Assembly: GCA_020441605.1 (NCBI GenBank)
Contig: JAGRLX010000315.1
Span: 1-5,206 of the forward strand
Origin: Alphaproteobacteria bacterium
Lineage (GTDB): Bacteria > Pseudomonadota > Alphaproteobacteria > Rhizobiales > Aestuariivirgaceae
Direction: 5' to 3'
DNA length: 5,206 nucleotides
A model generated the notes under the pieces. It saw nothing but the letters and a program-made list of their open reading frames with translations, did not search any database and was not told where the DNA came from. The position numbers were made by a program, and so were the translations under genes. Of this stretch, positions 1 through 5,206 are shown piece after piece. Each line of letters begins with the position of its first letter. Within the stretch, counting starts at the first letter, position 1.

Positions 1-457
1 CGTTGAGCTCGAAGGACGGGTTTTCGGTGGTGGCCCCCACAAGGATGATGGTGCCATCCTCGACGACCGGCAGAAAACTGTCCTGCTGGGACTTGTTGAA
101 CCGATGGATCTCATCCACGAACAACAGGGTCCCGCGCCCCTGCTCGCGGCGGATGCGGGCTTGCTCGAAAACCTTCTTGAGGTCGGCGACGCCGGTGAAG
201 ATGGCCGAGATCTGCTCGAAGGCAAGCCCGGTTTCGCCCGCCAGAAGCCGGGCGATCGTCGTCTTGCCGGTACCCGGCGGCCCCCACAACACGATCGACG
301 GGATGCGCCCCGCCGCCAGCATGCGCGTGAGGACACCATCGGCGCCCACCAGGTGGTCCTGGCCCACGACATCGGACAGTCTCTGCGGCCGCAGGCGATC
401 GGCCAGGGGCCGGGGGCCCTCCTGCCCCATGCCGGCCGCCTGGAACAGATTGCTCAT
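1..457 (-). CDS. rarA: Replication-associated recombination protein A (RarA/MgsA), AAA+ ATPase, N-terminal third (partial)
   Basis: Only the first 152 residues are inside the window; the gene runs off the left edge. RarA-family proteins are usually about 430-450 residues, so about a third is present. They are clamp-loader-like AAA+ ATPases acting at stalled replication forks. Seen here: an N-terminal PLADRLRP..LSDVVGQDHL segment (residues 16-36) typical of the RarA/RuvB/clamp-loader group, Walker A GPPGTGKTT (59-67), Walker B FVDEIHRFN (113-121) followed by KSQQDSFLP, and sensor-1 region GATTENPSFE (141-150), which is close to diagnostic for RarA. The ATG lies in a TGATG overlap with the htrA stop codon and has no clear Shine-Dalgarno of its own, so translation is probably coupled to htrA. 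Family assignment is very secure; the role in this organism is inferred from the family. Confidence 0.96.
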   Translation of the reverse strand, partial: MSNLFQAAGMGQEGPRPLADRLRPQRLSDVVGQDHLVGADGVLTRMLAAGRIPSIVLWGPPGTGKTTIARLLAGETGLAFEQISAIFTGVADLKKVFEQARIRREQGRGTLLFVDEIHRFNKSQQDSFLPVVEDGTIILVGATTENPSFELN

Positions 458-459
458 CA
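455..459 (-). promoter_or_regulatory. TGATG stop/start overlap coupling htrA to rarA
   Basis: On the minus strand the htrA stop TGA (459-457) shares its A with the rarA ATG (457-455). No purine-rich Shine-Dalgarno is visible in the bases before the rarA ATG (they read CCGTCAGCGGCTG). Such overlaps usually mean termination-reinitiation coupling, so rarA is expected to be translated from the htrA mRNA. The overlap is seen directly; the coupling is inferred. Confidence 0.7.
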
Positions 460-1854
460 GCCGCTGACGGAAAGCTTCAGAATGCGACCGCCGCGGTTGA
501 CCGCAATGCGCCAGAAGCCCTCGCCCTCGGCCAAGACCTTGGCCAGCGTTTCCACGCTGTCGATGGTAATGCCATTGACCTCGAGCACGATGTCACCCTT
601 GCGAAAGAAGCGCAGTGCCGGCCCATCCTCGATGCGGAGCGCCACGACGCCGGTGAGATCCGCCGGCAGCCCCAGTTCCTCGGACACCGCTGGCGACAGG
701 TTGGCGGCAACCATCCCCGCCAGCGGATTGGCCCCTTCCAGCAATGTCTCGTTGCGTGCGACCGTCTCCGGTGCCGCCACCATGGTCACCTGGGTTTCGG
801 TGCGCTTGCCGCCCCGGAGATATTCGACGATGGTGGTCGACCCGATGGGCGTCGTCGCCACCCGGTAGCCAAGCTCCTGGGCATTCTCGACGGGCTTTCC
901 CTCGATGGCGAGGATCACGTCGCCGCGCTTCAGTCCGGCCCTGGTGAGCGGGCTCTCGGGATGCAGGCTGATGACCAACGCGCCCTCCGGCCTCGCCATG
1001 CCGAGGGAATCCGCGATCTCGGCAGTCACGTTCTGCAGTTCCACGCCGAGCCACGGCCGCTTCACCTCGCCGCCCAGCCGCGCCGAGGCGACAACCGTGC
1101 GGACCATGTTGGCCGGGATGGCAAAGCCAATGCCGATCGACCCACCCGATTTGGAAAAGATCGCCGTGTTGATACCGACCAGTTCGCCCGCCATGTTGAC
1201 CAGTGCGCCGCCCGAGTTGCCCGGATTGATCGCCGCATCGGTCTGGATGAAGAACTGATAGTCGCTGATGCCGACCTGGGTCCGCGCCAGCGCCGAAATG
1301 ATGCCGCTGGTGACGGTCTGGCCCACGCCAAAGGGGTTGCCGATCGCCAACACGAGGTCACCCACATCCAGCGCCTCGGAATCCCCCAAGGACAGGAACG
1401 GCAAATCTTCGTCGCGCACATCGATCTGCAGGACGGCCAGGTCGGTGCGCTCGTCAGCCAGCAGCAGATGGGCCTCGAATTCACGCTTATCGGCCAATAC
1501 GACCTTGATGTCGGTGCCACCCCGGATCACGTGGTTGTTGGTGACGATGACCCCCTTGGGATCGACGATCACCCCGGAGCCCAGGGAATTCTGCACCTGC
1601 TCACGGGGCCTGCCGAAGGTCCCATCCTGGCCGAAGAAGCGGCGGAAGAAGGGGTCGGCACCGAAAGCATTCTCACGGCTTGCCACCATGCGCTGGGCAT
1701 AGACATTGACCACCGCCGGCGCGGTGCGCTTCACAACCGGCGCAAACGACAACTGGATCTGGGCCCGCGTATCCGGAACGGCGGTTTCGGCGGCGGCCTG
1801 CCCCGCCATGGCAAACAGCAGGAGAGCTGCCGCGAAATGAATGATAGCCCGCAT
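457..1854 (-). CDS. Periplasmic Do/HtrA-family serine protease, DegQ-like, two PDZ domains
   Basis: A 465-residue S1C protease for envelope protein quality control. A signal peptide covers residues 1-22 (basic MR start, hydrophobic AAALLLFAMAG core, AAA before Glu23), so it is exported to the periplasm. The trypsin-like domain carries the full triad: His108 in TNNHVI, Asp138 in RTDLAV, Ser214 in INPGNSGGAL. PDZ1 spans about 266-362 (PWLGVELQNVT start) and PDZ2 about 380-463. The loop between strand 1 and the catalytic core is short, more like DegQ than DegP; two PDZ domains argue against DegS. Start choice: the ATG at 1854 has GAGG six bases upstream; an in-frame GTG at 1866 (four more residues, AAGGA only four bases away) is the alternative. 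It lies close behind the lrp stop and overlaps rarA by one base. Family assignment is very secure; exact orthology to degP or degQ is not claimed. Confidence 0.95.
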   Translation of the reverse strand: MRAIIHFAAALLLFAMAGQAAAETAVPDTRAQIQLSFAPVVKRTAPAVVNVYAQRMVASRENAFGADPFFRRFFGQDGTFGRPREQVQNSLGSGVIVDPKGVIVTNNHVIRGGTDIKVVLADKREFEAHLLLADERTDLAVLQIDVRDEDLPFLSLGDSEALDVGDLVLAIGNPFGVGQTVTSGIISALARTQVGISDYQFFIQTDAAINPGNSGGALVNMAGELVGINTAIFSKSGGSIGIGFAIPANMVRTVVASARLGGEVKRPWLGVELQNVTAEIADSLGMARPEGALVISLHPESPLTRAGLKRGDVILAIEGKPVENAQELGYRVATTPIGSTTIVEYLRGGKRTETQVTMVAAPETVARNETLLEGANPLAGMVAANLSPAVSEELGLPADLTGVVALRIEDGPALRFFRKGDIVLEVNGITIDSVETLAKVLAEGEGFWRIAVNRGGRILKLSVSG

Positions 1855-1886
1855 CAATATCCTCACTGGGTCCTTTGGTGAATCGG

Positions 1887-2351
1887 TTATCTGCGATCAA
1901 GCTTTGTCGACAAGATGACCGCGGTTTCGATCCGGGTGATGCCCGGAATGAGACCCACCTGGTCGATCAGCCGATCCATGTCCTCGGATGTGGCCGTCTT
2001 CACCTGGGCCACGAGATCATATTTCCCGCTGACCGTGTGCATGGTTTCGATCTGCTGGAACTTCGCCAGCGCACGGGCGACTTCAACTTGACGGCGGGGC
2101 TCTACCGACAGGGTGACGAATGCCCGCATGCCGCCCGCGTCGATTTCGCGGGCGAGTTTGAGCGCATAACCGGCGATGACCCCGGAACTCTCCAGGCGCC
2201 GCAGCCGGTCCTGGACCGTGGTCCGGGAAAGACCGAGCTTCCGGGCCAGGGATGCGACAGGCTCGCGAGCATCCATCTTGAGGAGCGCGATCAGCTCTTC
2301 GTCCTTTGGCGTTATCTGCAGCATCCGTCGATAAGTTGACCTTTCTGTCAT
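1887..2351 (-). CDS. Lrp/AsnC-family transcriptional regulator
   Basis: A 154-residue protein of normal Lrp/AsnC length. The N-terminal winged helix-turn-helix occupies about residues 15-62: ITPKDEELIALLKMDAREPVASLARKLGLS, then the recognition helix SRTTVQDRLRRLE (42-54) and the wing SSGVIAGYAL. The RAM/AsnC ligand-binding domain follows at about 76-152, with the characteristic GKYDLVAQV segment (109-117) and the LIPGITRIETAVIL end. These proteins form dimers to octamers and commonly bind an amino acid. The gene is divergent from the decarboxylase at 2448, the classic arrangement for a local regulator controlling its neighbour and itself, so the substrate or product amino acid of that enzyme is the first ligand to test. 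Its Shine-Dalgarno is weak; a second Met at residue 10 is a possible start, giving the more usual short N-terminus, but it has no better binding site. An in-frame stop immediately precedes the first ATG. Confidence 0.93.
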   Translation of the reverse strand: MTERSTYRRMLQITPKDEELIALLKMDAREPVASLARKLGLSRTTVQDRLRRLESSGVIAGYALKLAREIDAGGMRAFVTLSVEPRRQVEVARALAKFQQIETMHTVSGKYDLVAQVKTATSEDMDRLIDQVGLIPGITRIETAVILSTKLDRR

Positions 2352-2371
2352 TCAGACGACTCAACCGTCAT

Positions 2372-2400
2372 ATTTCAGCATATCGCCGTGTGTATTCCAA
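2372..2400 (-). promoter_or_regulatory. Candidate sigma70-type promoter of lrp
   Basis: On the minus strand TTGGAA (2400-2395) and TGAAAT (2377-2372) are separated by 17 bases and each matches four of six consensus positions. Transcription would start near 2365, giving a short leader before the lrp ATG at 2351. This was found by eye in a short region, so chance is a real alternative. No convincing promoter was found for the plus-strand decarboxylase in the same interval. Confidence 0.3.
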
Positions 2401-2402
2401 CC

Positions 2403-2421
2403 GCCAGCCCGCTTATCTGGC
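2403..2421. promoter_or_regulatory. Dyad with Lrp-box-like ends in the divergent control region
   Basis: GCCAG (2403-2407) and CTGGC (2417-2421) form perfect 5-bp inverted arms around 9 bp. The inner CAG-N9-CTG has the same outline as the 15-bp Escherichia coli Lrp consensus (YAG-N9-CTR), although the centre here is not AT-rich and agrees at only about four of nine positions. It lies between the candidate lrp promoter and the decarboxylase ribosome binding site, where an operator for either gene could act. A chance 5-bp dyad cannot be excluded. Confidence 0.3.
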
Positions 2422-2435
2422 ATGTCTGCTCAACA

Positions 2436-2442
2436 AAGGAGG
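2436..2442 (+). promoter_or_regulatory. Strong ribosome binding site fixing the decarboxylase start
   Basis: AAGGAGG, a full match to the anti-Shine-Dalgarno, sits five bases before the ATG at 2448. This makes 2448 the start in preference to an in-frame ATG at 2388, which would add 20 residues that resemble no part of the family and would run through the promoter region. Confidence 0.9.
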
Positions 2443-2447
2443 CCCCG

Positions 2448-3632
2448 ATGGCCGCAACGGTTCGCAAGCTTGAAAAGACCCGTCACTATGCCGACGCCAG
2501 GGCCGTTGCCAGCATGCTTCAGCCCGAGGAGCCGGTGTTCTGCTACAGTGCCGAACAGCTGAAGGCGAAGGCGAACGCCTTCCTCAAGGGATTTCCAGGC
2601 ACCGTGAGCTATGCAGTCAAGTCGAACCCCGCACCGGCCGTGTTGGGCACGCTGGCCCGCGCCGGCCTGCAGCACTGGGACGTGGCCTCTGTCCATGAGA
2701 TGGCGGCAGTCCGCGCCCATAGCGCCAAGGCCCGCTTTCACTATCACAATCCGGTCAAGTCCCGCCGCGAAATCGCCGATGCCTATCATGTCTATGGCTG
2801 CCGCCGCTTTGCCGTCGACTGCCGTGAGGAACTGCAGAAGATTGCCGACGTCGTCGGTGGCGATCGCAAAATCGAAATCGCCGTACGCTTCGTGCTACCC
2901 CGCGAGCGCACCTCATCCGCCCATGATTTTTCCACCAAGTTCGGCGCGCCGGAGCATATCGCCGCCGAACTCCTGAGGGATGCCAAGGCGCGCGGCTTCA
3001 TCCCGCTGCTGACCTTCCATCCCGGCTCCCAGTCGCGCGATCCCCAGACCTATGTGCGTCACATCGAGGCCGCGGCACGCATCGCCAGGACGGCCGAGGT
3101 GAACATTGGCAAGCTCAACGTCGGGGGCGGTTTCCCGGCCGATTATCCCCACAGCAAGGGTGGCCCGCTGGAAATCTTCTTCCATACCATTGCCGAAGCC
3201 AACCGCCGCTGCTTCGGCGAGGGTGAGGAACCGGCCCTGGAATGCGAGCCGGGCCGCGGCCTGGTGGCGACATCCATGTCGCTTCTGACCCGCGTGAAGC
3301 TGGTGTGCAGCGATGGCGACGACCTGTTCATCAACGATGGTGTCTATGGCGGGCTGATGGAGTTCATGCAGGTGTTGGAGCTTCAGCCACCCTACCGTGT
3401 GATCCGCGATGGCCAGATTCTGGACGGTGAGACCAAGCCGTGGAAGGTCTTTGGCCCGACCTGCGATCCGCTGGATGTCCTGCCGCACCGCCTCGACCTC
3501 CCCGTCAACATCCGCGACGAGGACTATATCGAGTTCGGAACCCTCGGCGCCTATGGCATCGCCACATCGACCATGTTCAATGGCTACGGTGGCCACGAGG
3601 TCATACCGGTCGAGACGGCCTTCACCCTGTGA
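2448..3632 (+). CDS. Fold-III PLP-dependent amino acid decarboxylase, ornithine/lysine decarboxylase family (group IV)
   Basis: A 394-residue cytoplasmic enzyme of the eukaryote-like ODC family (alanine-racemase fold), expected to decarboxylate ornithine and/or lysine to putrescine/cadaverine. Visible active-site elements, with mouse ODC equivalents: PLP lysine Lys58 in YAVKSN (K69), Asp78 in WDVAS (D88), Arg147 (R154), His191 in FHPGSQ (H197), GGGFP 226-230, Glu267-Pro-Gly-Arg270 (E274-R277), Tyr300 in NDGVYG (Y323), Cys339-Asp340 in GPTCDPLD (C360-D361), Tyr369 (Y389) and Phe377 in TMFNGYG (F397). Length is normal for the family and no key catalytic residue is missing. Two oddities: HPGSQ instead of the usual HVGS motif, and no acid at the position of mouse Asp332, so substrate preference is uncertain; diaminopimelate decarboxylase is less likely given the GPTCD motif and the family features. 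It is divergent from lrp, a likely regulator, and meets luxR tail to tail with no gap. Confidence 0.92.
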   Translation: MAATVRKLEKTRHYADARAVASMLQPEEPVFCYSAEQLKAKANAFLKGFPGTVSYAVKSNPAPAVLGTLARAGLQHWDVASVHEMAAVRAHSAKARFHYHNPVKSRREIADAYHVYGCRRFAVDCREELQKIADVVGGDRKIEIAVRFVLPRERTSSAHDFSTKFGAPEHIAAELLRDAKARGFIPLLTFHPGSQSRDPQTYVRHIEAAARIARTAEVNIGKLNVGGGFPADYPHSKGGPLEIFFHTIAEANRRCFGEGEEPALECEPGRGLVATSMSLLTRVKLVCSDGDDLFINDGVYGGLMEFMQVLELQPPYRVIRDGQILDGETKPWKVFGPTCDPLDVLPHRLDLPVNIRDEDYIEFGTLGAYGIATSTMFNGYGGHEVIPVETAFTL

Positions 3633-4373
3633 TCAGTGAATGATCTCGTTCTTGACCGCGATAGCCACTGCCTGGGTCTTGGTCTTGGCCCGGAGCTTGT
3701 TCATGGCGTTCTCGGTATAGAGGCGGATCGCACGCTCGCTGACACCGATGAGCTGGGCCGTTTCCCAGGCGGTCTTGCCATCGGCAGCCCACTTCAGAAC
3801 TTCGCGCTCGCGCGGGCTCAGATCGAACTCGGCGCTCACCGGCCGCTGGGCGATCACATCCTTCATCCGCAAGTGGAAGAAATGGGCGAAGAGATGAAAC
3901 CCGTTGACGATCTCGTTGCGCACCGTTCCCCAGTCCCGGTCATCACATTCGAAATTGACGCTGAACATGGCATCGCCGAAGCCGGGATCGCGAATCGGAA
4001 ACGAGATGCCGTGGCGGCCGACGCCATATTGCTCGGCGACCTGGTGAATGGTTTCGACGCGTGAGTCATTCTCGCGCACCTCGTCCCAGTCGAGCGGCAG
4101 CAGGCGGTGGAAACACACATTGAAGGCGGGGTCCTTGATCGGCGTATAGTCCCGCATGTAGACCGCCATGTATTCCTCGTCATAGGTCGACAGCCAGGTC
4201 AGCCGGTCGGGAAGCTGCGTCGATGCCCCGAGGAACCAATAGGACAGGTTGAGCACACTGAAGCGGTCACGCGCCCGGCGCAAATAGACGGCCGATTCCT
4301 CGGCCGAAGAAAACGGCCGTGACACCTCATTGAAGATATCGAAGTTCGGAATCATCGCGTGTGGCGCCTGCAT
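3633..4373 (-). CDS. LuxR-family transcriptional regulator with autoinducer-binding domain (LuxR solo candidate)
   Basis: A 246-residue protein of typical quorum-sensing LuxR length. The N-terminal autoinducer-binding domain spans about 25-172 and the GerE/LuxR helix-turn-helix about 183-244 (LSPREREVLKWAADGKTAWETAQLIGVSERAIRLYTENAM). Aligned by eye to TraR: Tyr64 (Y53), Tyr68 in place of Trp57, Tyr72 (Y61), Asp81-Pro82 (D70-P71), Trp96 (W85), Gly122 (G113), and in the HTH Glu189, Leu193 and Gly199 (E178, L182, G188). So the domain is intact but one pocket aromatic differs, and a ligand other than a standard acyl-homoserine lactone, or an unusual one, is possible. No luxI synthase is in the window, hence 'solo', but it could lie outside. 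It is separated from rplQ by an intrinsic terminator and so must have its own promoter. The start at 4373 is preceded by only a modest AGG; Met7 at 4355 is an alternative. Confidence 0.93.
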   Translation of the reverse strand: MQAPHAMIPNFDIFNEVSRPFSSAEESAVYLRRARDRFSVLNLSYWFLGASTQLPDRLTWLSTYDEEYMAVYMRDYTPIKDPAFNVCFHRLLPLDWDEVRENDSRVETIHQVAEQYGVGRHGISFPIRDPGFGDAMFSVNFECDDRDWGTVRNEIVNGFHLFAHFFHLRMKDVIAQRPVSAEFDLSPREREVLKWAADGKTAWETAQLIGVSERAIRLYTENAMNKLRAKTKTQAVAIAVKNEIIH

Positions 4374-4400
4374 GCCCGCCTATTTAGCAGGAGAGTCTAG

Positions 4401-4427
4401 CGTTGAGAAATAAAGTCGCACTCAACG
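4401..4427. repeat. Perfect 7-bp inverted repeat upstream of luxR, candidate operator
   Basis: CGTTGAG (4401-4407) and its exact reverse complement CTCAACG (4421-4427) flank a 13-bp AT-richer spacer. The dyad lies 28 bases upstream of the luxR start codon in the only available promoter region of that gene. It could be an operator, perhaps for autoregulation, or a hairpin in the mRNA leader. It is too long and lacks the CTG-N10-CAG core of a classical 20-bp lux box. The repeat is seen directly; function is inferred. Confidence 0.45.
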
Positions 4428-4476
4428 TGGGCAGACCAATTTACCCAATCAACTTTACGCTATGATAACTCACAAC

Positions 4477-4505
4477 AAAAAAGGGCAGCGTCGCCGCTAC
4501 CCTTT
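4477..4505 (-). terminator. Intrinsic terminator of the rpoA-rplQ operon
   Basis: Read on the minus strand, an 11-bp stem (AAAGGGTAGCG with CGCTGCCCTTT, one U-G wobble) closes a GCGA tetraloop of the stable GNRA type, and the 3' arm runs straight into a tract of six U residues in all. It begins 24 bases after the rplQ stop codon. This is a textbook rho-independent terminator that ends the alpha ribosomal operon and insulates luxR from it. Confidence 0.93.
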
Positions 4506-4529
4506 GAAATCGCTGTTGAATTGCGTGGA

Positions 4530-4955
4530 TCAGGCGGCGGCTTCGGCCGCTTCCTCGGTCTTCTGGCTCGGGCCCGAGTCGAGGCCCTTGGCATTCACAT
4601 CGCGGTCGACGAATTCGATCACCGCCATCGGCGCCGAATCGCCATAGCGGAAGCCCGCCTTCATGATCCGCAGATAACCACCCTGGCGATCCTTGTAGCG
4701 GGACGCGAGCACGTCGAAGAGCTTCTTCACCTGGGTCTCGTCGCGAACCTCGGCCATCGCCTGGCGCCGGGCATGCAGACCGCCCTTCTTGGCCAGCGTG
4801 ATCAGCTTCTCGACCACCGGACGCAAGTCCTTGGCCTTGGGCAGCGTCGTGACGATCTGCTCATGCTTGATCAGCGCCGCCGACATATTTGCAAACATTG
4901 CCGTACGATGCGCGGCGGTCCGATTGAACCTGCGGCCCCTGAAACCATGACGCAT
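4530..4955 (-). CDS. rplQ: 50S ribosomal protein L17 (bL17)
   Basis: A 141-residue large-subunit ribosomal protein. The N-terminus [20 protein letters not shown] is the conserved L17 start (MRHr..GRkLnRtssHR), followed by [36 protein letters not shown] (21-56), the core shared across bacteria. The [32 protein letters not shown] segment (87-118) is the conserved C-terminal part of the fold. A short Ala/Glu-rich tail ([10 protein letters not shown]) extends beyond the core, as is common in alphaproteobacterial L17. The start is fixed by homology and by AAGGAG seven bases before the ATG. It follows rpoA by 46 bases in the universal rpoA-rplQ order and is the last gene before the terminator. Confidence 0.98.
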   Translation of the reverse strand: MRHGFRGRRFNRTAAHRTAMFANMSAALIKHEQIVTTLPKAKDLRPVVEKLITLAKKGGLHARRQAMAEVRDETQVKKLFDVLASRYKDRQGGYLRIMKAGFRYGDSAPMAVIEFVDRDVNAKGLDSGPSQKTEEAAEAAA

Positions 4956-4962
4956 GACCGTT

Positions 4963-4968
4963 CTCCTT
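4963..4968 (-). promoter_or_regulatory. Ribosome binding site of rplQ
   Basis: AAGGAG on the minus strand, seven bases before the rplQ ATG, supports the start codon chosen from protein homology. Confidence 0.8.
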
Positions 4969-4976
4969 CACTTGGC

Positions 4977-4992
4977 GGCGCAACGCTGCGCC
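4977..4992 (-). other. Small GC hairpin in the rpoA-rplQ intercistronic gap
   Basis: GGCGCA and TGCGCC form a perfect 6-bp stem around a 4-base loop, eight bases upstream of the rplQ Shine-Dalgarno. There is no following U tract, so it is not an intrinsic terminator. It could protect mRNA or tune rplQ translation, or be incidental in GC-rich DNA. Confidence 0.3.
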
Positions 4993-5001
4993 TGCACTGA
5001 C

Positions 5002-5206
5002 TCAGTAGTGTGTTTCGTATTTCTTGGCGAGTTCTTCGATGTTCTCGGGCGGCCAGTTCGGCACTTCCATGCCGAGGTGCAGGCCCATCTGCGCCAGAAC
5101 TTCCTTGATCTCGTTCAACGACTTGCGTCCGAAATTCGGTGTACGGAGCATCTCCGCCTCCGTCTTCTGGATCAAGTCACCAATGTAGACGATATTGTCG
5201 TTCTTC
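5002..5206 (-). CDS. rpoA: RNA polymerase alpha subunit, C-terminal end (partial)
   Basis: The last 67 residues of the alpha subunit, ending at TGA 5004-5002; the rest lies beyond the right edge. The sequence [46 protein letters not shown] is the alpha C-terminal domain, matching the Escherichia coli region from about residue 271 onward, including the lysine and serine equivalent to K298 and S299 in GRKSLNE. This domain contacts UP-element DNA and activators; the key Arg265 equivalent is just outside the window. The [22 protein letters not shown] tail is alphaproteobacterial in character. It is the upstream partner of rplQ in the alpha operon. Confidence 0.97.
   Translation of the reverse strand, partial: KNDNIVYIGDLIQKTEAEMLRTPNFGRKSLNEIKEVLAQMGLHLGMEVPNWPPENIEELAKKYETHY

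Noticed and set aside
3..868. Overlapping plus-strand frames opposite rarA and the htrA 3' end
   Set aside because: Both lie opposite conserved coding sequence and have low-complexity Arg/Pro/Ser composition typical of shadows.
961..1881. Long plus-strand open frame (306 codons) opposite htrA
   Set aside because: It is wholly antisense to a protease with an intact catalytic triad, shows no family resemblance, and is rich in the His/Arg/Gly/Asp composition expected from a GC-rich shadow frame.
2388..2447. 20-residue N-terminal extension of the decarboxylase
   Set aside because: The perfect AAGGAGG site before 2448 and the lack of family similarity in the extension favour the shorter protein; the extension would also overlap control elements.
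2913..3596. Long minus-strand open frame (227 codons) opposite the decarboxylase
   Set aside because: Antisense shadow of a clearly real enzyme, with no recognisable domain and no ribosome binding site.
4401..4427. Classical lux box upstream of luxR
   Set aside because: The dyad spans 27 bp with a 13-bp spacer and lacks the CTG-N10-CAG core, so it is kept only as an unclassified inverted repeat.
4977..4992. Terminator between rpoA and rplQ
   Set aside because: The hairpin has no U tract and the two genes are a conserved cotranscribed pair.
4521..5000. Plus-strand open frame opposite rplQ
   Set aside because: Antisense to a universally conserved ribosomal protein; no protein-like features.
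1..5206. Novel defence, mobile or CRISPR system
   Set aside because: All reading frames that look real belong to well-known families, and no transposase, integrase, att-like repeat, tRNA or repeat array is visible.

Overview
The window is GC-rich, ordinary chromosomal DNA from an alphaproteobacterium. The evidence for this is the RpoA C-terminus (ending in a [21 protein letters not shown] tail), an L17 protein beginning MRHGFRGRR with the alphaproteobacterial 'AMFANM' signature, and the presence of htrA and rarA on the same strand downstream of rplQ. I would place it broadly near the Rhodospirillales, but the sequence does not fix the genus.

Layout, right to left (most genes are on the minus strand): the 3' end of rpoA (cut by the window edge), then rplQ, then a strong intrinsic terminator that closes the alpha ribosomal-protein operon. 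Next is an AT-richer 5' region containing a 7-bp-arm dyad, followed by a LuxR-type regulator on the minus strand. A fold-III PLP-dependent amino acid decarboxylase (ornithine/lysine decarboxylase family) lies on the plus strand and meets luxR tail to tail with abutting stop codons. A 96-bp divergent control region separates this decarboxylase from an Lrp/AsnC-family regulator on the minus strand. lrp is followed 32 bp later by a periplasmic HtrA/DegQ-like serine protease, whose stop overlaps the start of rarA (AAA+ ATPase of replication-fork maintenance, cut by the left edge).

How the genes may work together: rpoA and rplQ are translation/transcription housekeeping. The htrA-rarA pair is translationally coupled and probably shares an mRNA with lrp or starts inside it. 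The middle part (luxR solo, decarboxylase, lrp) looks like a small amino-acid/polyamine module placed between two housekeeping blocks. Lrp is the natural candidate to sense the decarboxylase substrate and control the divergent promoter. The LuxR protein keeps most signal-binding residues but has Tyr at the position of TraR Trp57, and no luxI-type synthase is visible here.

I see no RNA genes, mobile elements, CRISPR arrays or evidence of a wholly new system. The points worth a second look are the LuxR ligand pocket, the decarboxylase specificity loop, and the two candidate operators.
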